Assembly (NCBI RefSeq): GCF_002754315.1 | Contig: NZ_PEFE01000001.1 | Coordinates: forward strand, 1,488,001-1,552,000 | Length of the DNA: 64,000 nucleotides | Source of the DNA: Flavobacterium sp. 11 | GTDB lineage: Bacteria > Bacteroidota > Bacteroidia > Flavobacteriales > Flavobacteriaceae | Direction: 5' to 3' | Shown here: positions 23,385 to 31,984 of the stretch, one piece after another | Numbering within the stretch: position 1 is the first letter of the stretch | Layout of the letters: each line of letters starts with the position of its first letter | Program-made: the position numbers and the translations under genes | Notes under the pieces: generated by a model | The model's database searches: none | The model's input: the letters and a program-made list of their open reading frames with translations, nothing else | Told to the model about the DNA's origin: nothing

Positions 23385-24521
23385 ATGAAATCACAACATC
23401 AGGTCATTTTATCTATAGGCAGTAATCAAGGCAATCGTTTGGAAAATATCGAGCGTTCCTTAGAATTGATACATCAAGAAATTGGTACTGTAATCAAAGT
23501 TTCCAGATTATATGAAACACCAGCCTGGGGTTTTGAAAGTGATGCTTTTTATAATTGCGCTTTGGTTTTGCATACTTTTTCCTCTGCACATAAAATTCTG
23601 ACTCAGGTTTTAAAAATCGAAAAACGATTGGGTCGTTTGCGAAGCAAAACTCAAGAATACCAATCACGTACGATTGATATTGATTTGATTGCTTTCGATT
23701 CAGAAATTATTACTACCGAAAAACTGCAAATTCCACATCCTTTGATGCAAAACAGAAATTTTGTTTTGTTACCCATTCAGGATTTGAATTTAGATTGGGA
23801 ACATCCCGTTCTTCAAAAAAATATTTCAGAATTATTGTCAGTATCGCCAGATGACAGTGTTTGTACAGTCGTTCAGAATTTAGTTAATCCTTTGCAGAAT
23901 ATTTCTTTGGAGCAATTTAATTATGTTGCTTTTGAAGGGAATATCGGAGCGGGAAAAACCACTTTGGCCATGAAAATTTCTGAGGATTTTAATGCAAAAA
24001 CAGTATTAGAACGTTTTGCTGATAATCCTTTCTTGCCTAAATTTTATAAAGATCAAAACCGATATGCGTTTCCACTTGAAATGTCGTTTTTGGCTGATAG
24101 ATACCAACAATTATCAGATGATTTAGCACAATTTGATTTGTTTAAAGATTTTCTAGTTGCTGATTATCATATTTTTAAATCTTTGATTTTTGCCAAAATC
24201 ACACTGGCTGAAGATGAATATCGTTTGTATCGCAATCTCTTTGATATCATTTACAGAGAAATGCCAAAACCGGATTTGTACATTTATTTGTATCAAAATT
24301 CAGAAAGGCTGTTGCAAAATATAAAGAAACGAGGCAGAAGCTACGAACAAAAAATACCGGCTGAATATTTGGATAAAATCAATAGCGGTTATCTCGATTA
24401 TATTAAATCCCAAACCGATTTGAATGTTCTCATCATTGATGTTTCAGATAAAGATTTTGTGAAAAATCAAGAAGATTATCTCTATATTTTGGAAGAAATA
24501 CAGAAGAAGATTAATCAATAA
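23385..24521 (+). CDS. folK: HPPK (FolK) fused to a deoxynucleoside kinase
   Basis: 378 aa bifunctional protein. Residues 1-~150 are 2-amino-4-hydroxy-6-hydroxymethyldihydropteridine pyrophosphokinase for folate synthesis: SIGSNQGNRLENI, SRLYETPAWG, YQSRTIDIDLIAFD, IPHPLMQNRNFVLLPI. Residues ~175-378 are a deoxynucleoside kinase: Walker A EGNIGAGKTTLAM, the ERF/DNPFLPKFY segment, and the lid RGRSYEQKIPAEYL. The start ATG 23385 is chosen over an in-frame TTG 12 bp earlier. This fusion is known in Flavobacteriia and joins folate and nucleotide salvage functions. dNK substrate preference cannot be read from the sequence. Confidence 0.92.
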   Translation: MKSQHQVILSIGSNQGNRLENIERSLELIHQEIGTVIKVSRLYETPAWGFESDAFYNCALVLHTFSSAHKILTQVLKIEKRLGRLRSKTQEYQSRTIDIDLIAFDSEIITTEKLQIPHPLMQNRNFVLLPIQDLNLDWEHPVLQKNISELLSVSPDDSVCTVVQNLVNPLQNISLEQFNYVAFEGNIGAGKTTLAMKISEDFNAKTVLERFADNPFLPKFYKDQNRYAFPLEMSFLADRYQQLSDDLAQFDLFKDFLVADYHIFKSLIFAKITLAEDEYRLYRNLFDIIYREMPKPDLYIYLYQNSERLLQNIKKRGRSYEQKIPAEYLDKINSGYLDYIKSQTDLNVLIIDVSDKDFVKNQEDYLYILEEIQKKINQ

Positions 24522-24557
24522 ATAAGCTGCTGTTTTAAACGATTAAGTTAATGATCG

Positions 24558-26750
24558 TTATCTTTTTAGAGAAAAATGTCCTTTCATTACAGGTCTTGTG
24601 TTGTCAATTTTCAAGACATACCAATAATCGGAAGCAGGCATCAGATTTTTATTAAATGTCCCATTCCATGATTGGTTGTTTGCGCTTAGTTTAGTAATCA
24701 GTTTTCCATACCGATCAAAAATGGTTACCTCTGCTTCAGGATAATTAATTAATCCTTTTATTTCCCATACATCATTATAAGAGTCGTTGTTTGGGGTAAA
24801 GAATTTTGGAGCGATTAAAATTACAAATGTTTCACTATCTGCCCCGCAAGAATTAACTTCTCTTGCATACGCCGTTTGCAAGCCGCTGGGTACATTGAAA
24901 AATACGTTCGAACTTTGATAATTGATTCCGTCAACAGAATATTCAAAATAGTCCTCTGATTTTAATAAATAAATCACGACTGTAGTTCCGTTTACATCAA
25001 TGCGGTCTATTTCAGGAGTAGTATGTTCAATAACAGTAATTTTTTTTCTGCTGGTACAATTTTCAGGCGTGGGACTTGTTACATCAACGGTGTAAATACC
25101 AGAAGTAGCAACGGTAATTGTTGCGGTCGTTTCTCCTGTTGACCATAGATACCTCATATTAGGAATTTGTGCATCAAGGGTAAGAGTGCTGGATTTGCAT
25201 AATGTTAATTCTTGATCCATAACAACTGGTGGGTTGTAAATAGTAACTTCAACCGAAACTCTGTTCCCATTAATGCATCCGTTATTGATGGCTTCTGCAT
25301 AATAGGTTGTATTTTGAGTAACATTGGGGATAGTCAGGCTTGTTTCGGTCCCTATGATAGTGCTTCCGGTTAGAGTTGAATACCAGTTTATGCTTCCGGT
25401 TGAAGCTGTTGCTTCTAGCGTTACAGTTCCTGCTCCACATCTGGAAACAGGAGAATTGGTAGCCGTAATAGTAGGGATTGTATTTATAGTGGCTGTAACT
25501 GCTGTTCTAGATGTTGCGCATCCGGCATCCACATAATAAGTTGTTGTGGTTGTTAAAAATGGTGTTGTATAAGTGTTGCCAGTTGCTAATAAAGTTCCTC
25601 CACTGTTGGTGTCATACCAGTTTACGGTTCCGTTAGAAGCGGTTGCTTGAAGTGTTACGGTGCCTGAATCACATCTTGAAGCTGGAGTTGTTCCTGTTAT
25701 TTGTAATATTGTTATGGTTGTGCTAGTTGCAATTTCAAGTGTTGGATCTCCAGGCATTCCGCCATATTCTACAATATATCCTTTGGGTTGGTAGTTTCCA
25801 GTTGGATCGCCATTTAATTGTAAATCATTCCATGATCCTGGTGTTCCAATACCTGGAGCAGTAATATGTGCATAGTCTTCATTGTTAAGATTGTTTGGTT
25901 CGTTTGAATTCCAAAAAGCAAAATTAGGGGTTGATCCATTCACGGCTCCATTCCAAAAAACAGTACCGTTTTCTGGGCCTGTTACCCATTTCCAAACACC
26001 TTCTGTTTCGGCATCACTTCCGCCAATCCATCCGGCACCTGCGGCTTGTTCTCCAGATATTTTTGCTTCATCAGCTGCTGTGATTGTGGCTAAGTAGCCC
26101 TGCAATCCATAATAAGTACTTGTCTCGGCTGCAGTTTTGGCTGCAGTCCAGTTAATTCCAAGGTTTGGAAAATATAGATAATAATGTCCGTTTCGGGGTA
26201 AATAATTTGCTTGTCCTATGGTGATTGAGAAATTTCGAATCCCTGACGGAGAAGCGGATGAATTGCTAAATTCAATGTCTTTTATTGCTTTTACAAAGTC
26301 GCTGTATAAAACATCTGCTCCGGTTGGGCTGGATAATTTTAATTTTCCTGAGGGAGCATCCCAACTAGAAATAATTGTTGGGTGTAATGTAGGATTAGCT
26401 AATTGTATTAAATCCTGCCCGTTTATATAACCCGAAGAAATCTGAATGTAAATAGCCTCTGTACCTGTATCTGTAATGTCAGAGTTAGTGATGCTTACAT
26501 CGGTTACAATTTTTAATGAAGTTCCGAGGCAGTAGCTTTGATTTCCTGTTGCTGTAATTCGTGGAGCATTATCTGCAATAGATAATGGATTTGGACTTGT
26601 AATAAAATTAAGAGATGATGGATTTATCGGACCTTTTGAGATTATGGCAGTATTTTTCTTTATCGAATAAAAGGAAGTGGCGGAACATTCAGCCATTGGA
26701 ACGAGCGATAAAAAAGCTAAAGATAATTTCAAAAAGTTATAAATTCTCAT
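24558..26750 (-). CDS. Secreted C-type lectin/Ig-like protein with T9SS type B sorting domain
   Basis: 730 aa surface or secreted protein. After a signal peptide (ending near ECSA) comes a C-type lectin domain, about residues 190-335: GHYYLYFPNLGINWTAAK, GGSDAETEGVWKWVTGPENG, FAFWNSNEPNNLNNEDYAHI, GSWNDL. Two Ig-like repeats follow (ASNGTVNWYDTNSGGTLLATG and ASTGSINWYSTLTGSTIIGT), each flanked by conserved Cys (SRCDSGTVTL, SRCGAGTVTL), then another beta domain. The last ~85 residues (FFTPNNDSYNDVWEIKG, FDRYGKLI, WNGTFNKNLMPASDYWYVLK) are the type B C-terminal domain that targets proteins to the type IX secretion system. Ligand unknown. Confidence 0.92.
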   Translation of the reverse strand: MRIYNFLKLSLAFLSLVPMAECSATSFYSIKKNTAIISKGPINPSSLNFITSPNPLSIADNAPRITATGNQSYCLGTSLKIVTDVSITNSDITDTGTEAIYIQISSGYINGQDLIQLANPTLHPTIISSWDAPSGKLKLSSPTGADVLYSDFVKAIKDIEFSNSSASPSGIRNFSITIGQANYLPRNGHYYLYFPNLGINWTAAKTAAETSTYYGLQGYLATITAADEAKISGEQAAGAGWIGGSDAETEGVWKWVTGPENGTVFWNGAVNGSTPNFAFWNSNEPNNLNNEDYAHITAPGIGTPGSWNDLQLNGDPTGNYQPKGYIVEYGGMPGDPTLEIATSTTITILQITGTTPASRCDSGTVTLQATASNGTVNWYDTNSGGTLLATGNTYTTPFLTTTTTYYVDAGCATSRTAVTATINTIPTITATNSPVSRCGAGTVTLEATASTGSINWYSTLTGSTIIGTETSLTIPNVTQNTTYYAEAINNGCINGNRVSVEVTIYNPPVVMDQELTLCKSSTLTLDAQIPNMRYLWSTGETTATITVATSGIYTVDVTSPTPENCTSRKKITVIEHTTPEIDRIDVNGTTVVIYLLKSEDYFEYSVDGINYQSSNVFFNVPSGLQTAYAREVNSCGADSETFVILIAPKFFTPNNDSYNDVWEIKGLINYPEAEVTIFDRYGKLITKLSANNQSWNGTFNKNLMPASDYWYVLKIDNTRPVMKGHFSLKR

Positions 26751-26791
26751 ATGATAAAAGTATTACTTAATTCTTAATTTTATTAAAAAAA

Positions 26792-27328
26792 TCATTTTGG
26801 CCAGTTCAGTTTTTGAAATAAATCCCAAACTACAATTCCTGCACTCACGGATATATTCAAAGAATGTTTGGTGCCTAATTGTGGGATTTCAATACAACCA
26901 TCGCATAATGCAACTGCTTCTTGTGAAACACCATATACTTCGTTTCCAAAAACTAAAGCATATTTTTCTCCCTTTTGAACTTCAAAATTTTGAAGAAAAA
27001 TGGCACTTTCTACCTGTTCTATGGCAAGCGTCATTACATTTTCGGCTTTTAATTTTTCAATAACGGCAAGAACATTTTCATGATGTTCCCAAGTTACTGT
27101 TTCGGTTGCGCCAAGTGCTGTTTTGTGAATTTCTTTGTTTGGTGGAGTGGCGGTAATACCGCATAAATATATTTTTTCAATTAGAAACGCATCAGCTGTT
27201 CTAAATACGGAGCCAATATTATGCAAACTACGGATGTCATCTAATACTAAAATAAGCGGTGTTTTTTCAGATTGTTTGAATGCTTCAATAGATTTTCGAT
27301 CCAGTTCGCTGTTTTCTAGCTTTCTCAT
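26792..27328 (-). CDS. TrmH/SpoU family RNA 2'-O-methyltransferase
   Basis: 178 aa SPOUT methyltransferase. ATG 27328 (MRKLENSELDRKS) is preferred to the TTG six codons upstream. Motif 1 is LDDIRSLHNIGSVFRTADAF, motif 2 YALVFGNEVYGVS and motif 3 IPQLGTKHSLNISVSAGIVVWD, forming the trefoil-knot SAM site. Such enzymes methylate tRNA position 18 or rRNA; the exact target cannot be told. Located 53 bp downstream of the DUF1573 terminator region. Confidence 0.92.
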   Translation of the reverse strand: MRKLENSELDRKSIEAFKQSEKTPLILVLDDIRSLHNIGSVFRTADAFLIEKIYLCGITATPPNKEIHKTALGATETVTWEHHENVLAVIEKLKAENVMTLAIEQVESAIFLQNFEVQKGEKYALVFGNEVYGVSQEAVALCDGCIEIPQLGTKHSLNISVSAGIVVWDLFQKLNWPK

Positions 27329-27348
27329 ATTTTGTAAATTATTCAAAA

Positions 27349-27382
27349 AAAAAGCTTCCGAAGTTAATGGAAGCTTTTTTGT
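27349..27382 (-). terminator. Terminator after the DUF1573 gene
   Basis: AAAGCTTCC pairs with GGAAGCTTT around an 8-nt loop; on the minus strand it ends in a long T run. Confidence 0.85.
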
Positions 27383-27397
27383 CTATTAAGTTAAAAT

Positions 27398-27844
27398 TTA
27401 GCTTTTTGCAGCAGGAGCGGCTAAAACATTTCCTTTTATTGTAAGTGTTTTGGTAGGAACAACAGCATTAGTTGTCAATGTTACTGTTTTAGTAAAAGCT
27501 TGACCACCTCTTGAAGTGTCATATTTTACTCCAATAACTCCTTTTGCTCCTGGAGCAATTGGTTCTTTAGGATAAGTAGGAACTGTGCAACCACAAGATC
27601 CTTGAGCATTAGTAATGATTAAAGGTTTGTTTCCGTTATTTGTAAAAACAAATTCGCGTTTACCATCAGAGTTATAGGCAACTGTACCGTAGTCAATAGT
27701 TTCACTTACGAAAACCATTCCTGCGCCATTCACTTTTGCAGCAACTTTAGCAGTAGTTGCTTTCAATTTTTTTGAAGTTTCTTGTGCAGTAGAAGTAGCA
27801 ACTCCTAAAACAACTAGCATAGCTAGGGTAATTATTTTTTTCAT
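27398..27844 (-). CDS. DUF1573 domain secreted protein
   Basis: 148 aa. A signal peptide (MKKIITLAMLVVLGVATSTAQ) is followed by one Ig-like DUF1573 domain: IDYGTVAYNSDGKREFVFTN, then the hallmark SCGCTVPTYPKEPIAPG, then GVIGVKYDTS. The SCGC pair is typical and may bind metal or form a disulphide. DUF1573 proteins are abundant in Bacteroidota and their function is unsettled. Own terminator 3' of the gene. Confidence 0.9.
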   Translation of the reverse strand: MKKIITLAMLVVLGVATSTAQETSKKLKATTAKVAAKVNGAGMVFVSETIDYGTVAYNSDGKREFVFTNNGNKPLIITNAQGSCGCTVPTYPKEPIAPGAKGVIGVKYDTSRGGQAFTKTVTLTTNAVVPTKTLTIKGNVLAAPAAKS

Positions 27845-27869
27845 ATCTATTTCAATTTAAAAGTATTTA

Positions 27870-27877
27870 CAAATCTA
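27870..27877 (-). promoter_or_regulatory. Candidate -7 box for the DUF1573 gene
   Basis: TAGATTTG on the minus strand matches TAnnTTTG, 26 bp before the ATG. No clear -33 TTTG is seen at 19 nt upstream. Confidence 0.4.
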
Positions 27878-28002
27878 AATAAAAAATAGAAATTATGCCT
27901 TAAATCTTTCTTAAAATAGTTTAATTTTTTGAACTCCTTATTTATTTGTTTTAAAATATATAAATTCGCTGATATTTTTTCATTTTTTAAACATAAATAC
28001 AA

Positions 28003-30609
28003 TTGGCATCTAAAGATAAAGTAGTTAAGGAAACTCCGTTAATGAAGCAATACAATGAGATAAAAAGAAAGTATCCTGATGCTTGTCTTTTATTTCGCGT
28101 TGGAGATTTTTATGAAACATTTGGAGAGGACGCAGTTCGTGCTTCAAAAATATTAGGAATTGTCTTAACGAAGCGTGGTGCAGGTTCTGAAACTGAAACG
28201 GCACTGGCTGGTTTTCCGCATCATTCTTTGAATACATATTTACCAAAATTAGTCAAAGCAGGACTTCGTGTGGCAATTTGTGACCAGCTCGAAGATCCAA
28301 AAATGACTAAGACTATTGTAAAACGGGGTGTTACTGAACTGGTGACTCCTGGTGTTTCCATGAATGATGAGGTTTTGCAATCAAAAACCAATAACTTTCT
28401 AGCATCCATTTTCTTTGCCAATAAATCCATAGGAATTTCATTTTTGGACGTTTCTACAGGAGAGTTTTTAACGGCGCAAGGAAATGCAGAATATATTGAT
28501 AAACTGTTGCAGAATTTTAATCCAAGTGAGGTTCTAATTCCAAAAAATAATAAAAATGATTTCCGTGAAATTTTCGGAGAGGATTATCATAGTTTTTATC
28601 TGGAAGATTGGATTTACAAAGAAGATTACGCATTCGAAACCTTAACCAAGCATTTTCAGACGGTTTCTTTGAAAGGATTTGGAATCGAAGAATTGAAAGA
28701 AGGAATCATTGCTTCGGGAGCTATTTTGTATTATTTATCCGAAACACAACACAATAAAGTACAGCATATAACGGCGATTCAGCGTATTGCCGAAGATGCT
28801 TATGTCTGGATGGATAGATTTACCATTCGCAATCTGGAATTGTATCACAGTTACAATCCAAACGCGGTGACGCTTCTCGATGTTATTGATAAAACGCTTT
28901 CGCCAATGGGTGGTCGTTTGTTAAAAAGATGGTTGGCATTGCCGTTGAAAGACAGTGCTAAAATAAAAAGTCGTCACCAAGTGGTTTCTTATTTAAAAGA
29001 AAATCAGGGTGTGCTGAAAAATATTCAGAATCAAATCAAGCAAATTTCCGACTTGGAACGTTTGATTTCAAAAATTGCAGCCGGAAAAGTATCGCCTCGC
29101 GAAGTGGTTTATCTGAAAGAATCATTGGATGCTATTATTCCGATAAAAACCTTGGCTCTAGAAAGTCCGCAAGAAGCAGTGAAAGTAATCGGCGATAGTT
29201 TGCACAGTTGTGAATTATTGCGTGAAAAAATAAAAACCGTTTTGAATCAAGATGCGCCTGTGGCTATTGCCAAAGGAAATGCTATTGCCAAAGGAATCAA
29301 TGCTGAGTTAGATGATTTACGCGCGATATCAACTTCTGGTAAGGAATTCTTGGAAGGAATTGAAAAAAGAGAATCACAACTGACGGGAATTTCATCATTG
29401 AAAATATCCTTTAATAACGTTTTTGGATATTACATCGAAGTTAGGAATATGCACAAGGATAAAGTTCCTGCGGAATGGATTCGAAAACAAACTTTGGTCA
29501 ATGCGGAGCGTTATATTACGGAGGAATTAAAAGAATATGAAACTAAAATCCTTGGTGCAGAAGAGAAAATCCATAAAATAGAAGTAGAATTATTTGAACA
29601 ATTAGTGAGTTGGATTGCCACGTATATCAAGCCGGTTCAAATGAATGCTAATTTGGTGGCGCAACTCGATTGTTTGTGTTCTTTTACGCAATTGGCTATC
29701 GAAAATAAATACATCTGTCCGGAACTAGACGAAACATTCGAACTAGAAATTAAAAACGGAAGGCATCCTGTTATCGAAAAACAATTGCCTGTTGGTATGC
29801 CTTACATAGCCAATGATGTTTTCTTGGATAGAGAAACGCAGCAGTTGATTATGATCACGGGTCCAAATATGTCTGGAAAGTCCGCTATTTTGCGTCAAAC
29901 GGCGCTGATTGTACTCTTGTCTCAAATGGGAAGTTTTGTTCCTGCAGACAGCGTGAGAATGGGAATTGTAGATAAAATATTCACCAGAGTAGGAGCGAGC
30001 GATAATATTTCGATGGGTGAATCTACTTTTATGGTCGAAATGAATGAAACGGCTTCTATCTTGAATAATATTTCCGATAGAAGTTTAGTGCTTTTGGATG
30101 AAATTGGAAGAGGAACGAGCACCTATGATGGGATTTCCATCGCATGGGCAATTGCTGAATTCTTACACGAACATCCTTCGCAACCGAAGACATTATTTGC
30201 AACGCATTACCACGAGTTGAATGAAATGAGTGAATCATTGCCTAGAATTCAGAATTATAATGTGGCCGTCAAAGAATTGAAAGATACCGTACTTTTTATT
30301 CGAAAATTAGTAAAAGGAGGAAGTGCGCATAGTTTTGGAATACATGTGGCGAAGATGGCCGGAATGCCTCAAATTGTAATTTTGAAAGCGCAAAAGCTTT
30401 TAAAGAAATTAGAAAAGAATCATTCCAGCGATGCACTGAACGGAATTAAAGCTGCAAAAGATGAAATGCAAATGAGTTTCTTTAATCTGGATGATCCTCT
30501 ATTGGAAGAAATCAAAGAGGAGATTATAAGTCTGGATATAAATACCATTACGCCTATGGAGGCGCTGATGAAACTCAATGAAATTAAAAGAATGTTGACC
30601 AGAAAATAA
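28003..30609 (+). CDS. mutS: DNA mismatch repair protein MutS
   Basis: Mismatch recognition ATPase, 868 aa. Domain I carries the mismatch-wedging FRVGDFYETFGEDA (Phe-x-Glu motif, F-Y-E). The lever and clamp domains fill the middle. The ATPase has Walker A GPNMSGKSAILRQ, GASDNISMGESTFMVEM, Walker B LVLLDEIGRGTSTYDG and ATHYHEL. The start is TTG at 28003: an in-frame stop lies three codons upstream and the first ATG comes 13 codons later, inside the conserved start (ASKDKVVKETPLMKQYNEIK). Confidence 0.96.
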   Translation: MASKDKVVKETPLMKQYNEIKRKYPDACLLFRVGDFYETFGEDAVRASKILGIVLTKRGAGSETETALAGFPHHSLNTYLPKLVKAGLRVAICDQLEDPKMTKTIVKRGVTELVTPGVSMNDEVLQSKTNNFLASIFFANKSIGISFLDVSTGEFLTAQGNAEYIDKLLQNFNPSEVLIPKNNKNDFREIFGEDYHSFYLEDWIYKEDYAFETLTKHFQTVSLKGFGIEELKEGIIASGAILYYLSETQHNKVQHITAIQRIAEDAYVWMDRFTIRNLELYHSYNPNAVTLLDVIDKTLSPMGGRLLKRWLALPLKDSAKIKSRHQVVSYLKENQGVLKNIQNQIKQISDLERLISKIAAGKVSPREVVYLKESLDAIIPIKTLALESPQEAVKVIGDSLHSCELLREKIKTVLNQDAPVAIAKGNAIAKGINAELDDLRAISTSGKEFLEGIEKRESQLTGISSLKISFNNVFGYYIEVRNMHKDKVPAEWIRKQTLVNAERYITEELKEYETKILGAEEKIHKIEVELFEQLVSWIATYIKPVQMNANLVAQLDCLCSFTQLAIENKYICPELDETFELEIKNGRHPVIEKQLPVGMPYIANDVFLDRETQQLIMITGPNMSGKSAILRQTALIVLLSQMGSFVPADSVRMGIVDKIFTRVGASDNISMGESTFMVEMNETASILNNISDRSLVLLDEIGRGTSTYDGISIAWAIAEFLHEHPSQPKTLFATHYHELNEMSESLPRIQNYNVAVKELKDTVLFIRKLVKGGSAHSFGIHVAKMAGMPQIVILKAQKLLKKLEKNHSSDALNGIKAAKDEMQMSFFNLDDPLLEEIKEEIISLDINTITPMEALMKLNEIKRMLTRK

Positions 30610-30677
30610 TTTATTTTATTTTAAAGATTACGTTATCAGAATGTTAACTCTGATGTGTGATTTTTTTATGAAAAAGG

Positions 30678-30708
30678 CTTGTATAATTCAATAAATGTCC
30701 TAAATTTG
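30678..30708 (+). promoter_or_regulatory. Promoter of the tRNA-Gly/tRNA-Leu pair
   Basis: CTTG (30678-30681), a 19-nt spacer and TAAATTTG (30701-30708) match the TTG-N19-TAnnTTTG pattern seen at tRNA-Glu. The first tRNA starts 50 bp downstream. Confidence 0.7.
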
Positions 30709-30757
30709 CATCCGCAATACAGAACAAGTATCGCGGTTCTTTCTAAGAATTGAAAAT

Positions 30758-30833
30758 GCGAAAATAGCTCAGTTGGTAGAGCGCGACCTTGCCAAGGTCG
30801 AGGTCGCGGGTTCGAGCCCCGTTTTTCGCTCCA
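30758..30833 (+). tRNA. tRNA-Gly (anticodon GCC)
   Basis: Acceptor GCGAAAA with TTTTCGC, D arm TAGCTCAGTTGGTAGAGC, anticodon stem-loop GACCTTGCCAAGGTC giving GCC, T arm GCGGGTTCGAGCCCCG (last pair G-C standard). Unlike tRNA-Glu, it carries an encoded CCA end (30831-30833). Co-transcribed with tRNA-Leu 11 bp downstream. Confidence 0.95.
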
Positions 30834-30844
30834 CACCACATAAT

Positions 30845-30930
30845 GCTCGGATGGTGAAATTGGTAGACACGCTGGACTTAAAATCCAGTGAACAGCAATG
30901 TTCGTGCGGGTTCAAGTCCCGCTCTGAGTA
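30845..30930 (+). tRNA. tRNA-Leu (anticodon TAA)
   Basis: 86-nt class II tRNA. The acceptor is GCTCGGA with TCTGAGT (two G-U pairs), the anticodon stem is CTGGA/TCCAG with loop CTTAAAA giving TAA, there is a long variable arm (TGAACAGCAATGTTCGT), and the T arm is GCGGGTTCAAGTCCCGC. No encoded CCA. Confidence 0.95.
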
Positions 30931-30932
30931 CT

Positions 30933-30963
30933 AAAGCCTCTTCAATTGAAGAGGCTTTTTTTG
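30933..30963 (+). terminator. Terminator after the tRNA pair
   Basis: AAAGCCTCTTC pairs with GAAGAGGCTTT around AATT, followed by a T run, directly after tRNA-Leu. Confidence 0.9.
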
Positions 30964-31056
30964 TTTTTATGGTTTTTGTATAAAACTAAATCTGTCGAAA
31001 CCAATATCAACTTTTTTTTGTGATTTGTAATTTTAATTTTTGTTATTTAATAAACA

Positions 31057-31404
31057 ATGGGCGCTTTTGTAATTAGTAAAAGGTATAATGATGAGTATAA
31101 ATTTGTTTTTACTTCCAGAAAAGGGAAAGTTGTTTTTACGAGTTTAAGTTATGAGCTCAAGTTTGAGTGCGAAGAAGATATTGAAAAGTTTAAAGCGACA
31201 ATTGAAACCGCTGACTTTTTAAAATTTAAATCTTCTGGCGGGAAATTTTATTTTAAATTAATGCTGGAAGGGAATCATTTTGCTACAAGTAGAAAATATA
31301 CCACTTCGTTGCGTTTGCAAAAAGGAATCGATGAAATTGTTCGGTATGGATCAAATTCAGAGGTGTTGGATTTCTCAGGAAATGATTTTATTTTTTCTGA
31401 TTAA
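31057..31404 (+). CDS. YegP-like (DUF1508) protein
   Basis: 115 aa. The repeated pattern YKFVFTSRKGKVVFTSLSYE and YFKLMLEGNHFATSRKYTT corresponds to the strand-strand-helix repeats of YegP/DUF1508, both somewhat diverged from the usual NGQxIGxSExY form. The E. coli homologue is uncharacterised. Monocistronic: tRNA terminator before it, strong terminator after it. Confidence 0.7.
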   Translation: MGAFVISKRYNDEYKFVFTSRKGKVVFTSLSYELKFECEEDIEKFKATIETADFLKFKSSGGKFYFKLMLEGNHFATSRKYTTSLRLQKGIDEIVRYGSNSEVLDFSGNDFIFSD

Positions 31405-31428
31405 AGGTTTTTGAATTAATTCGTAAAT

Positions 31429-31473
31429 AAAAAAGAGAGTCGTGAAAATTAAATTTTCGCGACTCTCTTTTTT
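31429..31473 (+). terminator. Terminator after the YegP-like gene
   Basis: AAAAGAGAGTCG, then GAAAATT with AATTTTC, then CGACTCTCTTTT: a long stem with A and T runs. Confidence 0.88.
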
Positions 31474-31513
31474 ATTTGTATATCTATTCTTAAAGGAATG
31501 GAAATGTCATAAA

Positions 31514-31549
31514 TTAAAAAAGCCATCTCGCATAGCGGATGGCTTTAAA
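31514..31549 (-). terminator. Terminator after the small Ala/Val-rich lipoprotein gene
   Basis: AAAAGCCATC pairs with GATGGCTTT around TCGCATAGCG. On the minus strand it ends in TTTTTTAATT, 23 bp after the gene's stop. Confidence 0.8.
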
Positions 31550-31571
31550 ATTTTTAGAATTTGAGTTCTAA

Positions 31572-31796
31572 TTATTTTTTTGCAGCTTCAGTAGCAGTTG
31601 CAGCAGCTTCAGTAGCAACAGCAGCAGCAGAATCAACAACAACAGCAGCAGAATCAACTACAGCAGCAGCAGAATCAACTACAGCAGCAGCAGAATCAAC
31701 AACAGCAGCAGCGTCCTCAGCAGGAGCGTCAGCTTTTTTACATGATACAACAGTCAAAACAGCAACAGCAGCTAAACTTAAAAATACTTTTTTCAT
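31572..31796 (-). CDS. Small repetitive lipoprotein, 74 aa
   Basis: Signal peptide with lipobox TVVSC (Cys at residue 19), then an acidic Ala/Val tail with four near-identical VDSAAAV units and TEAAATATEAAKK at the end. At the DNA level the repeats are GCAGCAGAATCAAC-like tandem units on the plus strand, so copy number could vary by slippage. The sequence suggests an amphipathic helix under the outer membrane. A similar small Ala/Lys-rich lipoprotein is at 38344. Function unknown. Confidence 0.75.
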   Translation of the reverse strand: MKKVFLSLAAVAVLTVVSCKKADAPAEDAAAVVDSAAAVVDSAAAVVDSAAVVVDSAAAVATEAAATATEAAKK

Positions 31797-31984
31797 CTTA
31801 ATTTAATATAAAAGGTTAATTATTAATTCGTGGCAAAGATATAAATTTTTTAATATGTAAAATATTTTTTTATTTTTTTTTTAAAAAATAATATTTTTTG
31901 TCAACGCCGAAACAAATAACAATTATTGTGCCAATCCAGCTAAATAATTAATAAATGCTTTATATCGTTGTTGAGTCCTTGGTT

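Noticed and set aside
24558-26750. Tail-fibre or phage origin for the C-type lectin protein
   Set aside because: No other phage genes nearby, and the C-terminal T9SS sorting domain and signal peptide show a secreted host protein.
31561-31806. 81-aa plus-strand Ala/Thr/Glu repeat frame (AAESTTAAAEST)
   Set aside because: It is the mirror frame of the tandem repeats in the lipoprotein gene on the minus strand, which has a proper lipobox and start.
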